DNA of 64,000 nucleotides from Anaerolineae bacterium (lineage in GTDB: Bacteria; Chloroflexota; Anaerolineae; Promineifilales; Promineifilaceae): the NCBI GenBank assembly GCA_023382655.1, contig JAHDWK010000033.1, positions 1-64,000 on the forward strand, written 5' to 3'. Numbering within the stretch: the stretch's first letter is position 1; each line of letters starts with the position of its first letter. The notes beneath the pieces are model-generated. The model made no database searches and was not told the DNA's origin. It saw nothing but the letters and a program-made list of their open reading frames with translations. Shown here in pieces: positions 1 through 7,226 of the stretch. A program made the translations under genes and the position numbers.

Positions 1-398
1 GGAGTTGCGCTCTCCGCGAATTCCTGCCCTTCAGGTTTCCTGAGCGAAAGTCCTAGGTATAACAGGATCCCGGCAGTCTATAACGAAACTCTTAAATTGC
101 TGACAAGTGCTGTCAGTGCAAAGCAGGGAATATTCTCAATCATTTACCAGGAGTATGGCTCCGTAAGTTGAGGGCAAGCACTATTTTCGTGAGGTCTTCC
201 ATCTCCTACGGCCGTTCCCCCGACCGTGCCGCATTTGTTCCATTCAGGTAATGGCGTGGGCAGGTCACCGGGATACGGCCGTGCTTTTGTGTGATGTGGT
301 GGGGGTAACGACCGTATCACTCCCGTCCTCATGTTAAGCAAAACAGGTGCGGCGTCGTGAGCACCGGAACGCGAGTGGGGCGATTGGGGAAAATCGCC
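1..398. other. Unassigned non-coding stretch downstream of rpoD
   Basis: No convincing protein gene is visible in these ~400 bases on either strand. The only open frame of note is a short minus-strand one with unlikely composition. Two copies of the ACGGCCGT palindrome occur near 207 and 266. A small hairpin with 6-bp arms lies near 99-117 (CTGACA/TGTCAG). The first 150 bases have a mixed, structured look, but I cannot match them to tmRNA, RNase P, 6S, SRP RNA or a riboswitch class from memory. Confidence 0.4.
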
Positions 399-399
399 C
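378..399 (-). terminator. Hairpin at the 3' end of rpoD
   Basis: An 8-bp perfect inverted repeat (GGGCGATT at 378-385, AATCGCCC at 392-399, 6-nt loop) touches the rpoD stop codon. There is no T-run after it in the direction of rpoD transcription. It is therefore a possible Rho-dependent or RNA-stabilising 3' end, not a classical intrinsic terminator. Confidence 0.4.
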
Positions 400-2096
400 T
401 ACGATAAGTAGTCGCGCAGGGCTTTGCTGCGGCTGGGGTGGCGCAGTTTGCGCAGGGCTTTGGCTTCGATCTGGCGGATGCGTTCGCGGGTGACGCCAAA
501 TTCACGGCCAACTTCTTCCAACGTGTGGTCTTTGCCGTCGTTGAGGCCGAAGCGCATTTCCAACACTTCCCGTTCGCGTTCGCTCAGATAGCCGAGGACC
601 TGCCGAATTTGCTCGCGCAGCAGTTCTTTGGAGGCGGCGTCTACCGGTTCCAGCGCCGCTTCGTCGGGGATGAAGTCACCCATTTCAGTGGCGTCTTCGG
701 AGCCGACAGGGGATTCCAGGGACATGGGATCCATGGAGATGCGTTTGATTTCCCGAATTTTGGCCACAGCCTGCCGCCATTTGCGGTTGAGAACGGGGTC
801 AATGGGCAGGTCGTTGGCAATGGCTTCTTTGATGGCGTATGTTTCTTCAGGGGTGAGGAAGTCAAGTTCTAGCGCCAGTTCTTCGTCTGATGGCTCATGG
901 CCTAATTGTTGTACCAGGTCGCGCTGCATCTTGACGATTTTGTTGATGGTTTCAAACATGTGGACGGGGATGCGAATGGTGCGGGCCTGGTCGGCAATGG
1001 CCCGGCTGACGGCCTGGCGAATCCACCAGGTGGCATAGGTGCTGAATTTGAAACCTTTGGTGTGGTCGAATTTTTCTACGGCGCGCAGCAGGCCGACATT
1101 GCCTTCCTGCACCAGGTCAAGCAGATGGATGCCGCGCCCCATGTACCGTTTGGCAACACTGACAACCAGGCGCAGGTTGGCCCCGGTAAGGGCGATTTTG
1201 GCTTCTTCGGCGAGGTCATAGATGGTGTATTCGTTGTATTTAAGACCTACTTTGTCGGCGGAGAGCCATTGGTAAACGGTGTCGGCATCGGGCAAACGGC
1301 TGTCTCGCCGTACCCCATCTTCTACTTTTCGAGCAATATCCGGGGGGATCAGGTACACGGCCGTGAACATGGCAAAACAGGTCTGCGCCAGGTCTGTCCA
1401 GGCATCGTCCTGGCCCCAAATGCCCTGGTTCAAATAGTCACGCAAATAAGAGGTTTGTTGTTCTTGCCAGCCGCGCCGCAAGGTACGGGCCTCGGCGATA
1501 AGCGGTTGCATTTCCGGCGGGGCCACATGAATGGCGGCGCTCACCTCTTTGGCAGTGGCCTCATTTTCCAGCAAACGCCGGTAATTGAGGATCATGGCGC
1601 GTAGGTCTACTTCTTCTTCCGAATCATCCCCTTCTTCGGCGGCGCGCAGGCTGAGGCTTTCCAGCGCTGAGGCGGCGGTGAGTTGGGTGGAGAGCCAGAT
1701 TTCTTGTTCGGCGGTGAGCAATGGCACCTGACCAATTTCTTTCAGGTAGGTGTGGACGGGGTCATCTTCTACGGCCGTGACCAGATAATCAGCCCCCTCA
1801 TCCGCCAGCAAGTCCTCATCATCCAGATCAAGGAAATTCGACGGTTCACCCAGATCATTCAGCACTTCGCCTTCGGCATTGACGACGCGCACATCCAGCT
1901 TTTGCAGGCGGGCGTACAGCTTATCGGCCTGTTCCTCATCGGCCGTCGCCAGCAAAGCCTGTACGTCCGACTCGTTTATTTGCCGGGAACGGCGCGCTTT
2001 TTTGACCAATGCTTCAATATCTAGCGATTCCTCGCCTTCAAAGCCGTCTTCTTGTTCAAAATCATCATTTTCAAGTTCAACCGACAACTCACTCAT
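399..2096 (-). CDS. rpoD: Primary RNA polymerase sigma factor RpoD (sigma-70)
   Basis: This is the housekeeping sigma factor that directs RNA polymerase to -35/-10 promoters. The 565-aa protein has an acidic N-terminal part. Region 1.2 follows (DDPVHTYLKEIGQVPLLTAEQE, about residues 110-135), then a non-conserved spacer to about 290. Regions 2.1-2.4 come next, with the core motifs LVVSVAKRY, GLLRAVEKFD and FSTYATWWIRQAV. Region 3 follows, and region 4 at the C-terminus has a helix-turn-helix (EEVGREFGVTRERIRQIEA) and ends in LRDYLS. A Shine-Dalgarno AGGAAG precedes the ATG. It lies 115 bp after dnaG on the same strand, the classical dnaG-rpoD arrangement. Some small group 2 sigmas look similar, but the length, region 1.2 and the dnaG linkage favour the primary factor. 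Confidence 0.96.
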   Translation of the reverse strand: MSELSVELENDDFEQEDGFEGEESLDIEALVKKARRSRQINESDVQALLATADEEQADKLYARLQKLDVRVVNAEGEVLNDLGEPSNFLDLDDEDLLADEGADYLVTAVEDDPVHTYLKEIGQVPLLTAEQEIWLSTQLTAASALESLSLRAAEEGDDSEEEVDLRAMILNYRRLLENEATAKEVSAAIHVAPPEMQPLIAEARTLRRGWQEQQTSYLRDYLNQGIWGQDDAWTDLAQTCFAMFTAVYLIPPDIARKVEDGVRRDSRLPDADTVYQWLSADKVGLKYNEYTIYDLAEEAKIALTGANLRLVVSVAKRYMGRGIHLLDLVQEGNVGLLRAVEKFDHTKGFKFSTYATWWIRQAVSRAIADQARTIRIPVHMFETINKIVKMQRDLVQQLGHEPSDEELALELDFLTPEETYAIKEAIANDLPIDPVLNRKWRQAVAKIREIKRISMDPMSLESPVGSEDATEMGDFIPDEAALEPVDAASKELLREQIRQVLGYLSEREREVLEMRFGLNDGKDHTLEEVGREFGVTRERIRQIEAKALRKLRHPSRSKALRDYLS

Positions 2097-2211
2097 TTTT
2101 TCTTCCTGGCTATCGTTTGCTTTTTAGAGAGTAGAGTCTGAATCATTCACTAACCTCTTAATCTCTCCTAACCTGCAAGATTGTTTTTGACGGCGCCTGA
2201 TGGTGACACAT

Positions 2212-4197
2212 TCAAACCTTGTCAGCCACACGCCGCCGGTTGGCCGCCGTCATGGCATTGCGCGCCTTGTTTAGCTGCCATACCACAACCGGTAGTTCCC
2301 GTTTTAACTGCTGGTATATTGCCACGGCTTCGGCGTCATTTTCAATTTGTGCCTCTTTATAATACTGTTCCACTTCGTTGACCAGTTCTCGTGTTTTTTC
2401 CAGACGCCAATCTAACACGGATAACATGAGTTGATCGGCCAGACGCTCCATTTCTACATCGGGCGTTGCGGGAAGTGATAAGAGGTGTTGTGCCCGACGA
2501 GTGAGTGGCGCTGTTGGTGAATCGTCCAAAATATCCCACAATTCGTCAATCGTGACAACCGCCTGATGATGTGCCGCACCACCGGATTGTACCCATTGCG
2601 GTAAAAGCTGCATGATAGCGCGATCTTCAGGATGGAGAAAATCCTTTTCGGTCACGGCCGTTTGCCCACACTGTACCAATCGTTCATTTACCTGCTGGAT
2701 GAGATGGGGGTAATGCAAACATTGGCTTAAATAATGCGTCTGCCGCATCCCCCCACCCTGGGTTTGCCCGTTGGTCAAACGGGGCACGGCCGTGCCGCCA
2801 TTTCCCGATTTGGGCGTAGATTTGGCGGTTGAGGGTGGGGCTGACGGGCGGGGCGTTTCCGGCAGGCGCGTCTGGCGCAGGGCGCGTTCGTCCACCCGCA
2901 GCGCCCGCGCCAACTCTTGCCAGTAATGGTCGCGTTCAATCGGGTCGGCAATATCTTTGATGAGAGGAATGACCTGTTGGGCGACGGCCGTTTTGGCCTT
3001 CGCGTCCCGCATATCCAGGTCTTGCGTGGCCACGCCAATCACATAAGCCACCACCGGCTGTGCCTGCGCCACCAACTGCGGCCAACGCGCCGGGTCGGCG
3101 CGGATGATGCTGTCGGGGTCTTCTCCTGCCGGCAGGGTGACAATGCGAATATCTGCCTGCAAGCGCGCCTCGTGCTGCACCAGACCGTAAGCGTCGAACC
3201 TCACTTCTGTATCACGGTCCAATGTCTGGCGGGCTACTTGCAGGCTGCGCAATGTGGCCTTAGCGCCGGCGGCATCGGCATCCAGCGCCAGCACAAAACG
3301 TTTGGTATACCGCTTCAACTGCTGTAGTTGCGCTTCCGTCAACGCCGTGCCCATCTGCGCCACCACATTGCGAAAACCGGCCTGCCACGCCTGAATCACG
3401 TCCATGTACCCTTCGACGATCACCGCCTGCCGCGCTTCGCGGATGTCGCGTTTGCCCATATCCAGGCCAAAGAGCAAATGGCTTTTGTCGAAGACCAGTG
3501 TTTGCGGGGAGTTGAGGTATTTGGGCAGCCCATCTTTGTCCAGAGTACGCGCGCCAAAACCAACGGTACGGCCGTCGCCATCCCGAATGGGTATCATCAA
3601 CCGGTTACGAAAACGGTCATAGCGCGACCCTTTTTCTTCATTTTCGGTCAGCAACCCCACCTCGATTAACTCCTGGTCGGTGTAACCCTGGGCGTTGAAA
3701 TGGGTGCGGCAGGCGTCCCAGGAATCGAGAGCGTACCCCAGTTTGAAAGCGGCAATGGTGGCCTCGGTGAGGGCCCGGCCCTGTACATAGTGCCGCGCCT
3801 GTTCTGCCTGGGGCGCGTGCAGGAAAAGCTGGTGAAAATAATCGGCGGCGGCGCCTAATAAATCGGTCAGTTTATCGGCATGGGAACGGCGTTTTTTCTC
3901 TTCGGGGGTAAATTCTTGCAGTTCCACGCCGGTCCGCTGCGCCAGATGTTCCAATGTCTCTTTGAACTCCCACCCCTGCCGTTTCATCATAAAGGAGAAT
4001 ACGTCACCCCCCTCGGCGCAAGCGCCAAAGCAGCGCCAGGTTTGGGTTTCGGGGAAGACAAAAAAAGCGGGGGTGCGGCTGTTAGTGTGGAAGGGGCAAA
4101 AGCCAGCGTAATTTCGCCCTGATTTCCGCAGCGTCACGGTTTCAGAGACAATATCTACAATATCCAACCGGCTTTTAATTTCCTGTGTAACGTTCAT
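2212..4197 (-). CDS. dnaG: DNA primase DnaG
   Basis: DnaG synthesises RNA primers for lagging-strand replication together with the replicative helicase. I chose the internal start MNVTQEIKSRLDIVDIV at 4197, because the first 14 codons of the longer frame are translated intergenic repeat DNA. The N-terminal CHC2 zinc domain is visible (CPFH, then CFGAC, so the second pair is C-x3-C). The central Toprim domain has the acidic residues of VEGYMDV and LALDADAAG. A less conserved helicase-binding region fills the C-terminal ~200 residues. At 661 aa it is a normal length. The upstream 4198-4300 region contains an imperfect palindrome of GATTACCG-type words rather than an obvious gene. Co-transcription with rpoD downstream is likely. 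Confidence 0.96.
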   Translation of the reverse strand: MNVTQEIKSRLDIVDIVSETVTLRKSGRNYAGFCPFHTNSRTPAFFVFPETQTWRCFGACAEGGDVFSFMMKRQGWEFKETLEHLAQRTGVELQEFTPEEKKRRSHADKLTDLLGAAADYFHQLFLHAPQAEQARHYVQGRALTEATIAAFKLGYALDSWDACRTHFNAQGYTDQELIEVGLLTENEEKGSRYDRFRNRLMIPIRDGDGRTVGFGARTLDKDGLPKYLNSPQTLVFDKSHLLFGLDMGKRDIREARQAVIVEGYMDVIQAWQAGFRNVVAQMGTALTEAQLQQLKRYTKRFVLALDADAAGAKATLRSLQVARQTLDRDTEVRFDAYGLVQHEARLQADIRIVTLPAGEDPDSIIRADPARWPQLVAQAQPVVAYVIGVATQDLDMRDAKAKTAVAQQVIPLIKDIADPIERDHYWQELARALRVDERALRQTRLPETPRPSAPPSTAKSTPKSGNGGTAVPRLTNGQTQGGGMRQTHYLSQCLHYPHLIQQVNERLVQCGQTAVTEKDFLHPEDRAIMQLLPQWVQSGGAAHHQAVVTIDELWDILDDSPTAPLTRRAQHLLSLPATPDVEMERLADQLMLSVLDWRLEKTRELVNEVEQYYKEAQIENDAEAVAIYQQLKRELPVVVWQLNKARNAMTAANRRRVADKV

Positions 4198-4199
4198 TG

Positions 4200-4300
4200 G
4201 CTGAATCGTAAACCGTAATTCGTGAACCGTAATCCGCAAACCGTCGTTTCACCGATTACGGATTACCGATTACGGAATACGGGTTACGGGTCACGGCCGT
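4200..4300. repeat. Degenerate GATTACCG-word palindrome upstream of dnaG
   Basis: The left half repeats CGTAA(A/T)CCGTAA-like words and the right half repeats their complement (ACCGATTACGG, GATTACCGATTACGG). Together they form a long imperfect hairpin that ends in ACGGCCGT. The same word family recurs at 28103-28165 upstream of sppA, so it is a dispersed intergenic element rather than a unique promoter. Its location between the divergent dnaG and the secreted protein gene is compatible with a transcription-related role, but that is inference. Confidence 0.6.
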
Positions 4301-4440
4301 CCAAGCAGGCGCGATTATATCCAACTCCCCCGGAACATTCACCGAATTGGGGTGTAAAGTTGGTTACATTTACGAAGGTTTAACGAAGGGGAAACAACGA
4401 ATGAGAGTAAGGAGCGAATGGGGAGGGCACGGCCGTGTCA

Positions 4441-4451
4441 TGTTATAATCC
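4441..4451 (+). promoter_or_regulatory. Probable -10 element (TGTTATAATCC)
   Basis: The word TGTTATAATCC contains a consensus TATAAT at 4444-4449, about 110 bp upstream of the CBM-like gene start. The identical 11-mer occurs at 61910-61920 upstream of the hybrid kinase. No good -35 is visible at the usual distance. The remainder of 4300-4562 contains two ACGGCCGT copies and nothing else I recognise. Confidence 0.45.
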
Positions 4452-4562
4452 TCGTATGAAACCCCCCTGTTTTAAGGGACACAAAGGACGCATTGAGCCA
4501 AGTTGGTTTAACGACTATTTTTAACAAGACTGCTTGAGGTGACGTTTCAGGCCAGGTATAAG

Positions 4563-5423
4563 ATGGTTAAACGATTAAGCGCTTCGGTTTTTGCTGTAGT
4601 TTTGGGTATTACCCTCATGGGATCTGTGGCTGCCAGGTGGGTTAACAATGGAGACTTCCGACAAGGAATTGACACGCGAGAAGGGTTCTTGACGCCAACA
4701 GCAGGTGTTTTTCTCCCGTATGTAGCGAAAGATCATCTCAACGAGTTGCCAACTACCACCCCTTCGTCCACACCATCAGCTACGCTAACTCCTTCAGTAA
4801 CCAATACACCTACGAACACCTTTACATCTACTCCTACTCCCACAACAATTGCTACCACTCCTACCGCTACACCAACTGTAACGGCGACCAACACCGTAAC
4901 GCCAACACCGACTGCGACTGGTTGCCCCTATGGCCCGGTAATTTTACCATTCGACTACTACTTGCATTTTGAGAACTTCAATTGTGGCGGTGAAGGTGTT
5001 GCCTACCATGATACAGACGCTATCAACCAGGGTGGTGAATATCGCCCGGAGGAAGGGGTTGATTTGGGCGTTGCTATCAATCCGGGGTGGGGCAATAGTT
5101 TCTTCGTTGGCTGGACTGAACCTGGTGAGTGGTTAAAGTATGATCTTGAGGTTATGTATCCACACACCTATTATTTTCTATGCTTTGTGTCTTCCCTTTA
5201 TGACACAGCCAGTTTTCGTCTGCTTATAGACGGTGTGGATATGACCGGGCCTGTCACAGTACCTAATACAGGCGACATCCAGAACTGGACAATAATAAGT
5301 CTGCTGCCGGACGGATACTTCTTGTCAGAGGGCTTGCATACTGTGACACTCGTGATCGAAAGTGGGGGTGGCAACTACGACTTTTTGCAAGCATTTCCTG
5401 CCACACCTACAGCACTTCCTTAA
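4563..5423 (+). CDS. Secreted protein with Thr/Pro linker and CBM6-like C-terminal domain
   Basis: The protein appears exported: MVKRLSASVFAVVLGITLMGSVAA is a signal peptide. I start at this Met, 8 codons inside the longer frame. A short stretch (FLPYVAK) follows, then about 60 residues of Thr/Ser/Pro-rich linker (TPTNTFTSTPTPTTI style). The C-terminal ~140 residues (AYHDTDAINQGGEYR, VGWTEPGEWLKYDLEV) resemble carbohydrate-binding module families 6/35, which bind sugars through aromatic residues on a beta-sandwich. No catalytic domain is present, so it may be an adhesin or scaffolding component of the cell surface. The gene stands alone, with a nucleotidyltransferase convergent to it. The CBM6 assignment rests on motif resemblance only. 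Confidence 0.7.
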   Translation: MVKRLSASVFAVVLGITLMGSVAARWVNNGDFRQGIDTREGFLTPTAGVFLPYVAKDHLNELPTTTPSSTPSATLTPSVTNTPTNTFTSTPTPTTIATTPTATPTVTATNTVTPTPTATGCPYGPVILPFDYYLHFENFNCGGEGVAYHDTDAINQGGEYRPEEGVDLGVAINPGWGNSFFVGWTEPGEWLKYDLEVMYPHTYYFLCFVSSLYDTASFRLLIDGVDMTGPVTVPNTGDIQNWTIISLLPDGYFLSEGLHTVTLVIESGGGNYDFLQAFPATPTALP

Positions 5424-5487
5424 AACTCAATTGTGGTGCGTTGTTCTTAGCGACCTCGCTACCGGTATAATTCTAATACGGCCGTAC

Positions 5488-5931
5488 CTACGGTTCCAAA
5501 TTCTCCACGTCCGCCAGGTCTTGGTGGCGACCGGTGGCGCGTTTGTTCTGTAACAGGCTTTCCAGGTCAATGATATTGAACGTGATGCCATCTGCTTCGA
5601 CGATAACACGCCTGGGGTAGCAAATGGCAAAGTCAACCCCTTTTGGTGTTATAATCACATCAATGCGATTGGGTGGATATCCCAATTGAATGACCTGGTT
5701 TGGTTCCAGAAAATCGGCGGCCTGCAAACCCAACGATCCAAACCCAAATTCATCCAAAGCGGCCACTAAACTGGCTGCATTTTCCTGGCTCAATTCCACC
5801 CACACATCCAGATCTTTGGTATACCGGGGATGGCCGTGAAATGCGACCGCATAGCCACCAATAATGAGATAACGTACCTGGTTATTGTTTAACGATTGTA
5901 TAAACTCTTTGAAATCCTGGTTCACTACCAT
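5488..5931 (-). CDS. Nucleotidyltransferase-fold protein (DUF6036/MNT-like)
   Basis: This 147-aa protein shows the minimal nucleotidyltransferase signature: a GG motif (LIIGGYAVAFHG) and a downstream pair of acidic residues (YTKDLDVWV), followed by a third acidic position in NRIDVIITP. Such small proteins commonly act as the transferase half of toxin-antitoxin modules (MNT/HEPN, AbiEii relatives) or as uncharacterised stand-alone enzymes. Its start overlaps the end of the upstream small ORF by 50 bp, so the two are translationally coupled. No HEPN partner is visible. The enzyme fold is well supported, but substrate and biological role are unknown. Confidence 0.75.
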   Translation of the reverse strand: MVVNQDFKEFIQSLNNNQVRYLIIGGYAVAFHGHPRYTKDLDVWVELSQENAASLVAALDEFGFGSLGLQAADFLEPNQVIQLGYPPNRIDVIITPKGVDFAICYPRRVIVEADGITFNIIDLESLLQNKRATGRHQDLADVENLEP

Positions 5932-6067
5932 ATCGCCACTGGTGGTATTCGCGCCGGATTTGTTCTAACGCGGCCAAACGCGCTTCATAAGGTTGAGTAC
6001 GCCAGTAAGTTACATCCCGTTCCTGTTTCTCAATCGGCGTTTTACGCGCCACTTTAACCATGCTCAT
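5882..6067 (-). CDS. Small basic protein preceding the nucleotidyltransferase
   Basis: This 61-aa basic protein (MSMVKVARKTPIEKQERD..., with the segment YEARLAALEQIRREYHQWRYG) belongs to a recurrent type of small ORF found just upstream of DUF6036-like nucleotidyltransferases, and may be its antitoxin or regulatory partner. Its 3' end overlaps the downstream gene by 50 bp. A TATAAT box on the minus strand lies only 9 nt before the chosen ATG, suggesting a leaderless transcript. An alternative start is Met at 6061 (MVKVARK). No DNA-binding motif can be asserted. Confidence 0.6.
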   Translation of the reverse strand: MSMVKVARKTPIEKQERDVTYWRTQPYEARLAALEQIRREYHQWRYGSEPGFQRVYTIVKQ

Positions 6068-6076
6068 AATGGGCGA

Positions 6077-6082
6077 ATTATA
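6077..6082 (-). promoter_or_regulatory. -10 box directly upstream of the small basic protein
   Basis: On the minus strand this reads TATAAT, 9 nt before the ATG at 6067. Transcription starting the usual 6-7 nt after the hexamer would give an almost leaderless mRNA. No recognisable Shine-Dalgarno lies between them. Confidence 0.5.
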
Positions 6083-6176
6083 CCACACACGGCCGTACCC
6101 CTCACCCCGCTACCTGTGTAAATCCTTAACGGCCGTACCCCCATCTCTCTCTCCTTCATACAATCCAACAAGATAG

Positions 6177-6228
6177 TGTCAAGTGATCCGTGTCAGGTGT
6201 CATGTTACTTGACACCTGACACTTGACA
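6177..6228. repeat. Intergenic hairpin built of GTCAAGTGTCAGGT words
   Basis: The right arm TGACACCTGACACTTGACA pairs with the left arm TGTCAAG...TGTCAGGTGTCA, with a 7-nt bulge on the left and a TGTTACT loop. It sits between a divergently oriented gene pair, immediately upstream of the epimerase-like gene. Related TTGACACTTGACAC words reappear at 43864-43884. Confidence 0.75.
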
Positions 6229-6246
6229 GCAAAATGTGAGGTTACC

Positions 6247-7173
6247 ATGCGCATTCTCATTACCGGCGGTACCGGCCTTATCGGCACCCCGCTCAGCCAA
6301 CAACTGGCCGCCAGCGGCCACGAAGTCATCATCCTCAGCCGTAATCCGGCGAAACATACCTTGCCTGCCGGCGTCACGGCCGTGGCCTGGGACGGCCGTA
6401 CCACCAGCGGTTGGGCGCACCTGGCCGACGGCGCGGGGGCGATCATCAACCTGGCCGGGGAGAGTATCGGCGGCAGCGGCTTTCCGCCGCCGCGCTGGAC
6501 AGCAGCGCGCAAACAGCGCATCTTGCAGAGCCGCCTGGACGCCGGGCAGGCAGTGACGGCTGCCGTGCAAGCTGCTACTGTCAAACCCGGCGTGGTCATC
6601 CAGATGTCCGGCGTTGATTATTACGGGAATGTGCCCGGTGAAACCGTTGTCACCGAATCTTCGCCCAAAGGCAGCGGCTTTTTGTCTGATGTGACGGAGC
6701 AGTGGGAGGGTGCTACAGCCGTCGTGGAGACTATCGGCGTGCGGCGGCTGGTGCTGCGTACCGGTCTGGTTCTCAGCCTGGACGGTGGGGCGCTGCCGCA
6801 AACGATGTTGCCCTACAAATTTTTCGCCGGCGGGCCGTTGGGGAACGGGCGGCAGTGGTGGCCCTGGATTCACCTGGCCGACGTTGTCCGCGCCATGCAA
6901 TTCCTGGTGGAAAATGAAAGCGCCAGCGGCGTCTTCAACGTTTGTGCGCCTACCCCACTGCCCCAAAGAGAGTTTGGGCGGGTATTGGGGCAGGTGATGG
7001 CCCGGCCGTCGCTCATTCCCGCCCCGACCTTTGCCCTGAAATTGATGTTGGGGGAGATGGCGGCAATGGTGCTGGACGGCCGTCGCGCCGTGCCCGCCCG
7101 CCTGCAAGAACTGGGTTTTACCTTCCAATTCCCGGAAGCGCGGGAGGCATTGCTCGACCTGCTCAATCATTGA
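6247..7173 (+). CDS. TIGR01777 family (YfcH-like) epimerase
   Basis: This 308-aa protein is a short-chain dehydrogenase/epimerase of the TIGR01777 group, related to E. coli YfcH and plant SulA-like proteins. The N-terminal Rossmann motif MRILITGGTGLIGTPL binds NAD(P). Family motifs follow (NLAGESI, RLDAGQAVTAAV, QMSGVDYYG, LRTGLVLSLDGGALP, PWIHLADVVRAM, and FNVCAPTPLPQREF near the end). I start at ATG 6247 rather than at 6223, because the Rossmann strand begins there and a GAGGT-like Shine-Dalgarno precedes it. Substrates in this family are not established, so function beyond a nucleotide-dependent oxidoreductase/epimerase is unknown. It may share regulation with the following lipoprotein. 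Confidence 0.9.
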   Translation: MRILITGGTGLIGTPLSQQLAASGHEVIILSRNPAKHTLPAGVTAVAWDGRTTSGWAHLADGAGAIINLAGESIGGSGFPPPRWTAARKQRILQSRLDAGQAVTAAVQAATVKPGVVIQMSGVDYYGNVPGETVVTESSPKGSGFLSDVTEQWEGATAVVETIGVRRLVLRTGLVLSLDGGALPQTMLPYKFFAGGPLGNGRQWWPWIHLADVVRAMQFLVENESASGVFNVCAPTPLPQREFGRVLGQVMARPSLIPAPTFALKLMLGEMAAMVLDGRRAVPARLQELGFTFQFPEAREALLDLLNH

Positions 7174-7212
7174 CGATTGATGATTGTCAATTGTCAATTG
7201 GTGAGGGGGGGT

Positions 7213-7218
7213 TACAAT
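7213..7218 (+). promoter_or_regulatory. -10 box directly upstream of the lysyl-oxidase lipoprotein
   Basis: TACAAT lies 8 nt before the ATG at 7227. The interval has no Shine-Dalgarno, so a leaderless transcript is likely. The preceding 7171-7203 segment consists of ATTGTCAATTG-type word repeats. Confidence 0.45.
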
Positions 7219-7226
7219 CCGGCATT

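Noticed and set aside
906..1604. Long plus-strand open frame opposite rpoD
   Set aside because: It is a shadow of the sigma factor gene in a GC-rich region; no start signal or family motif.
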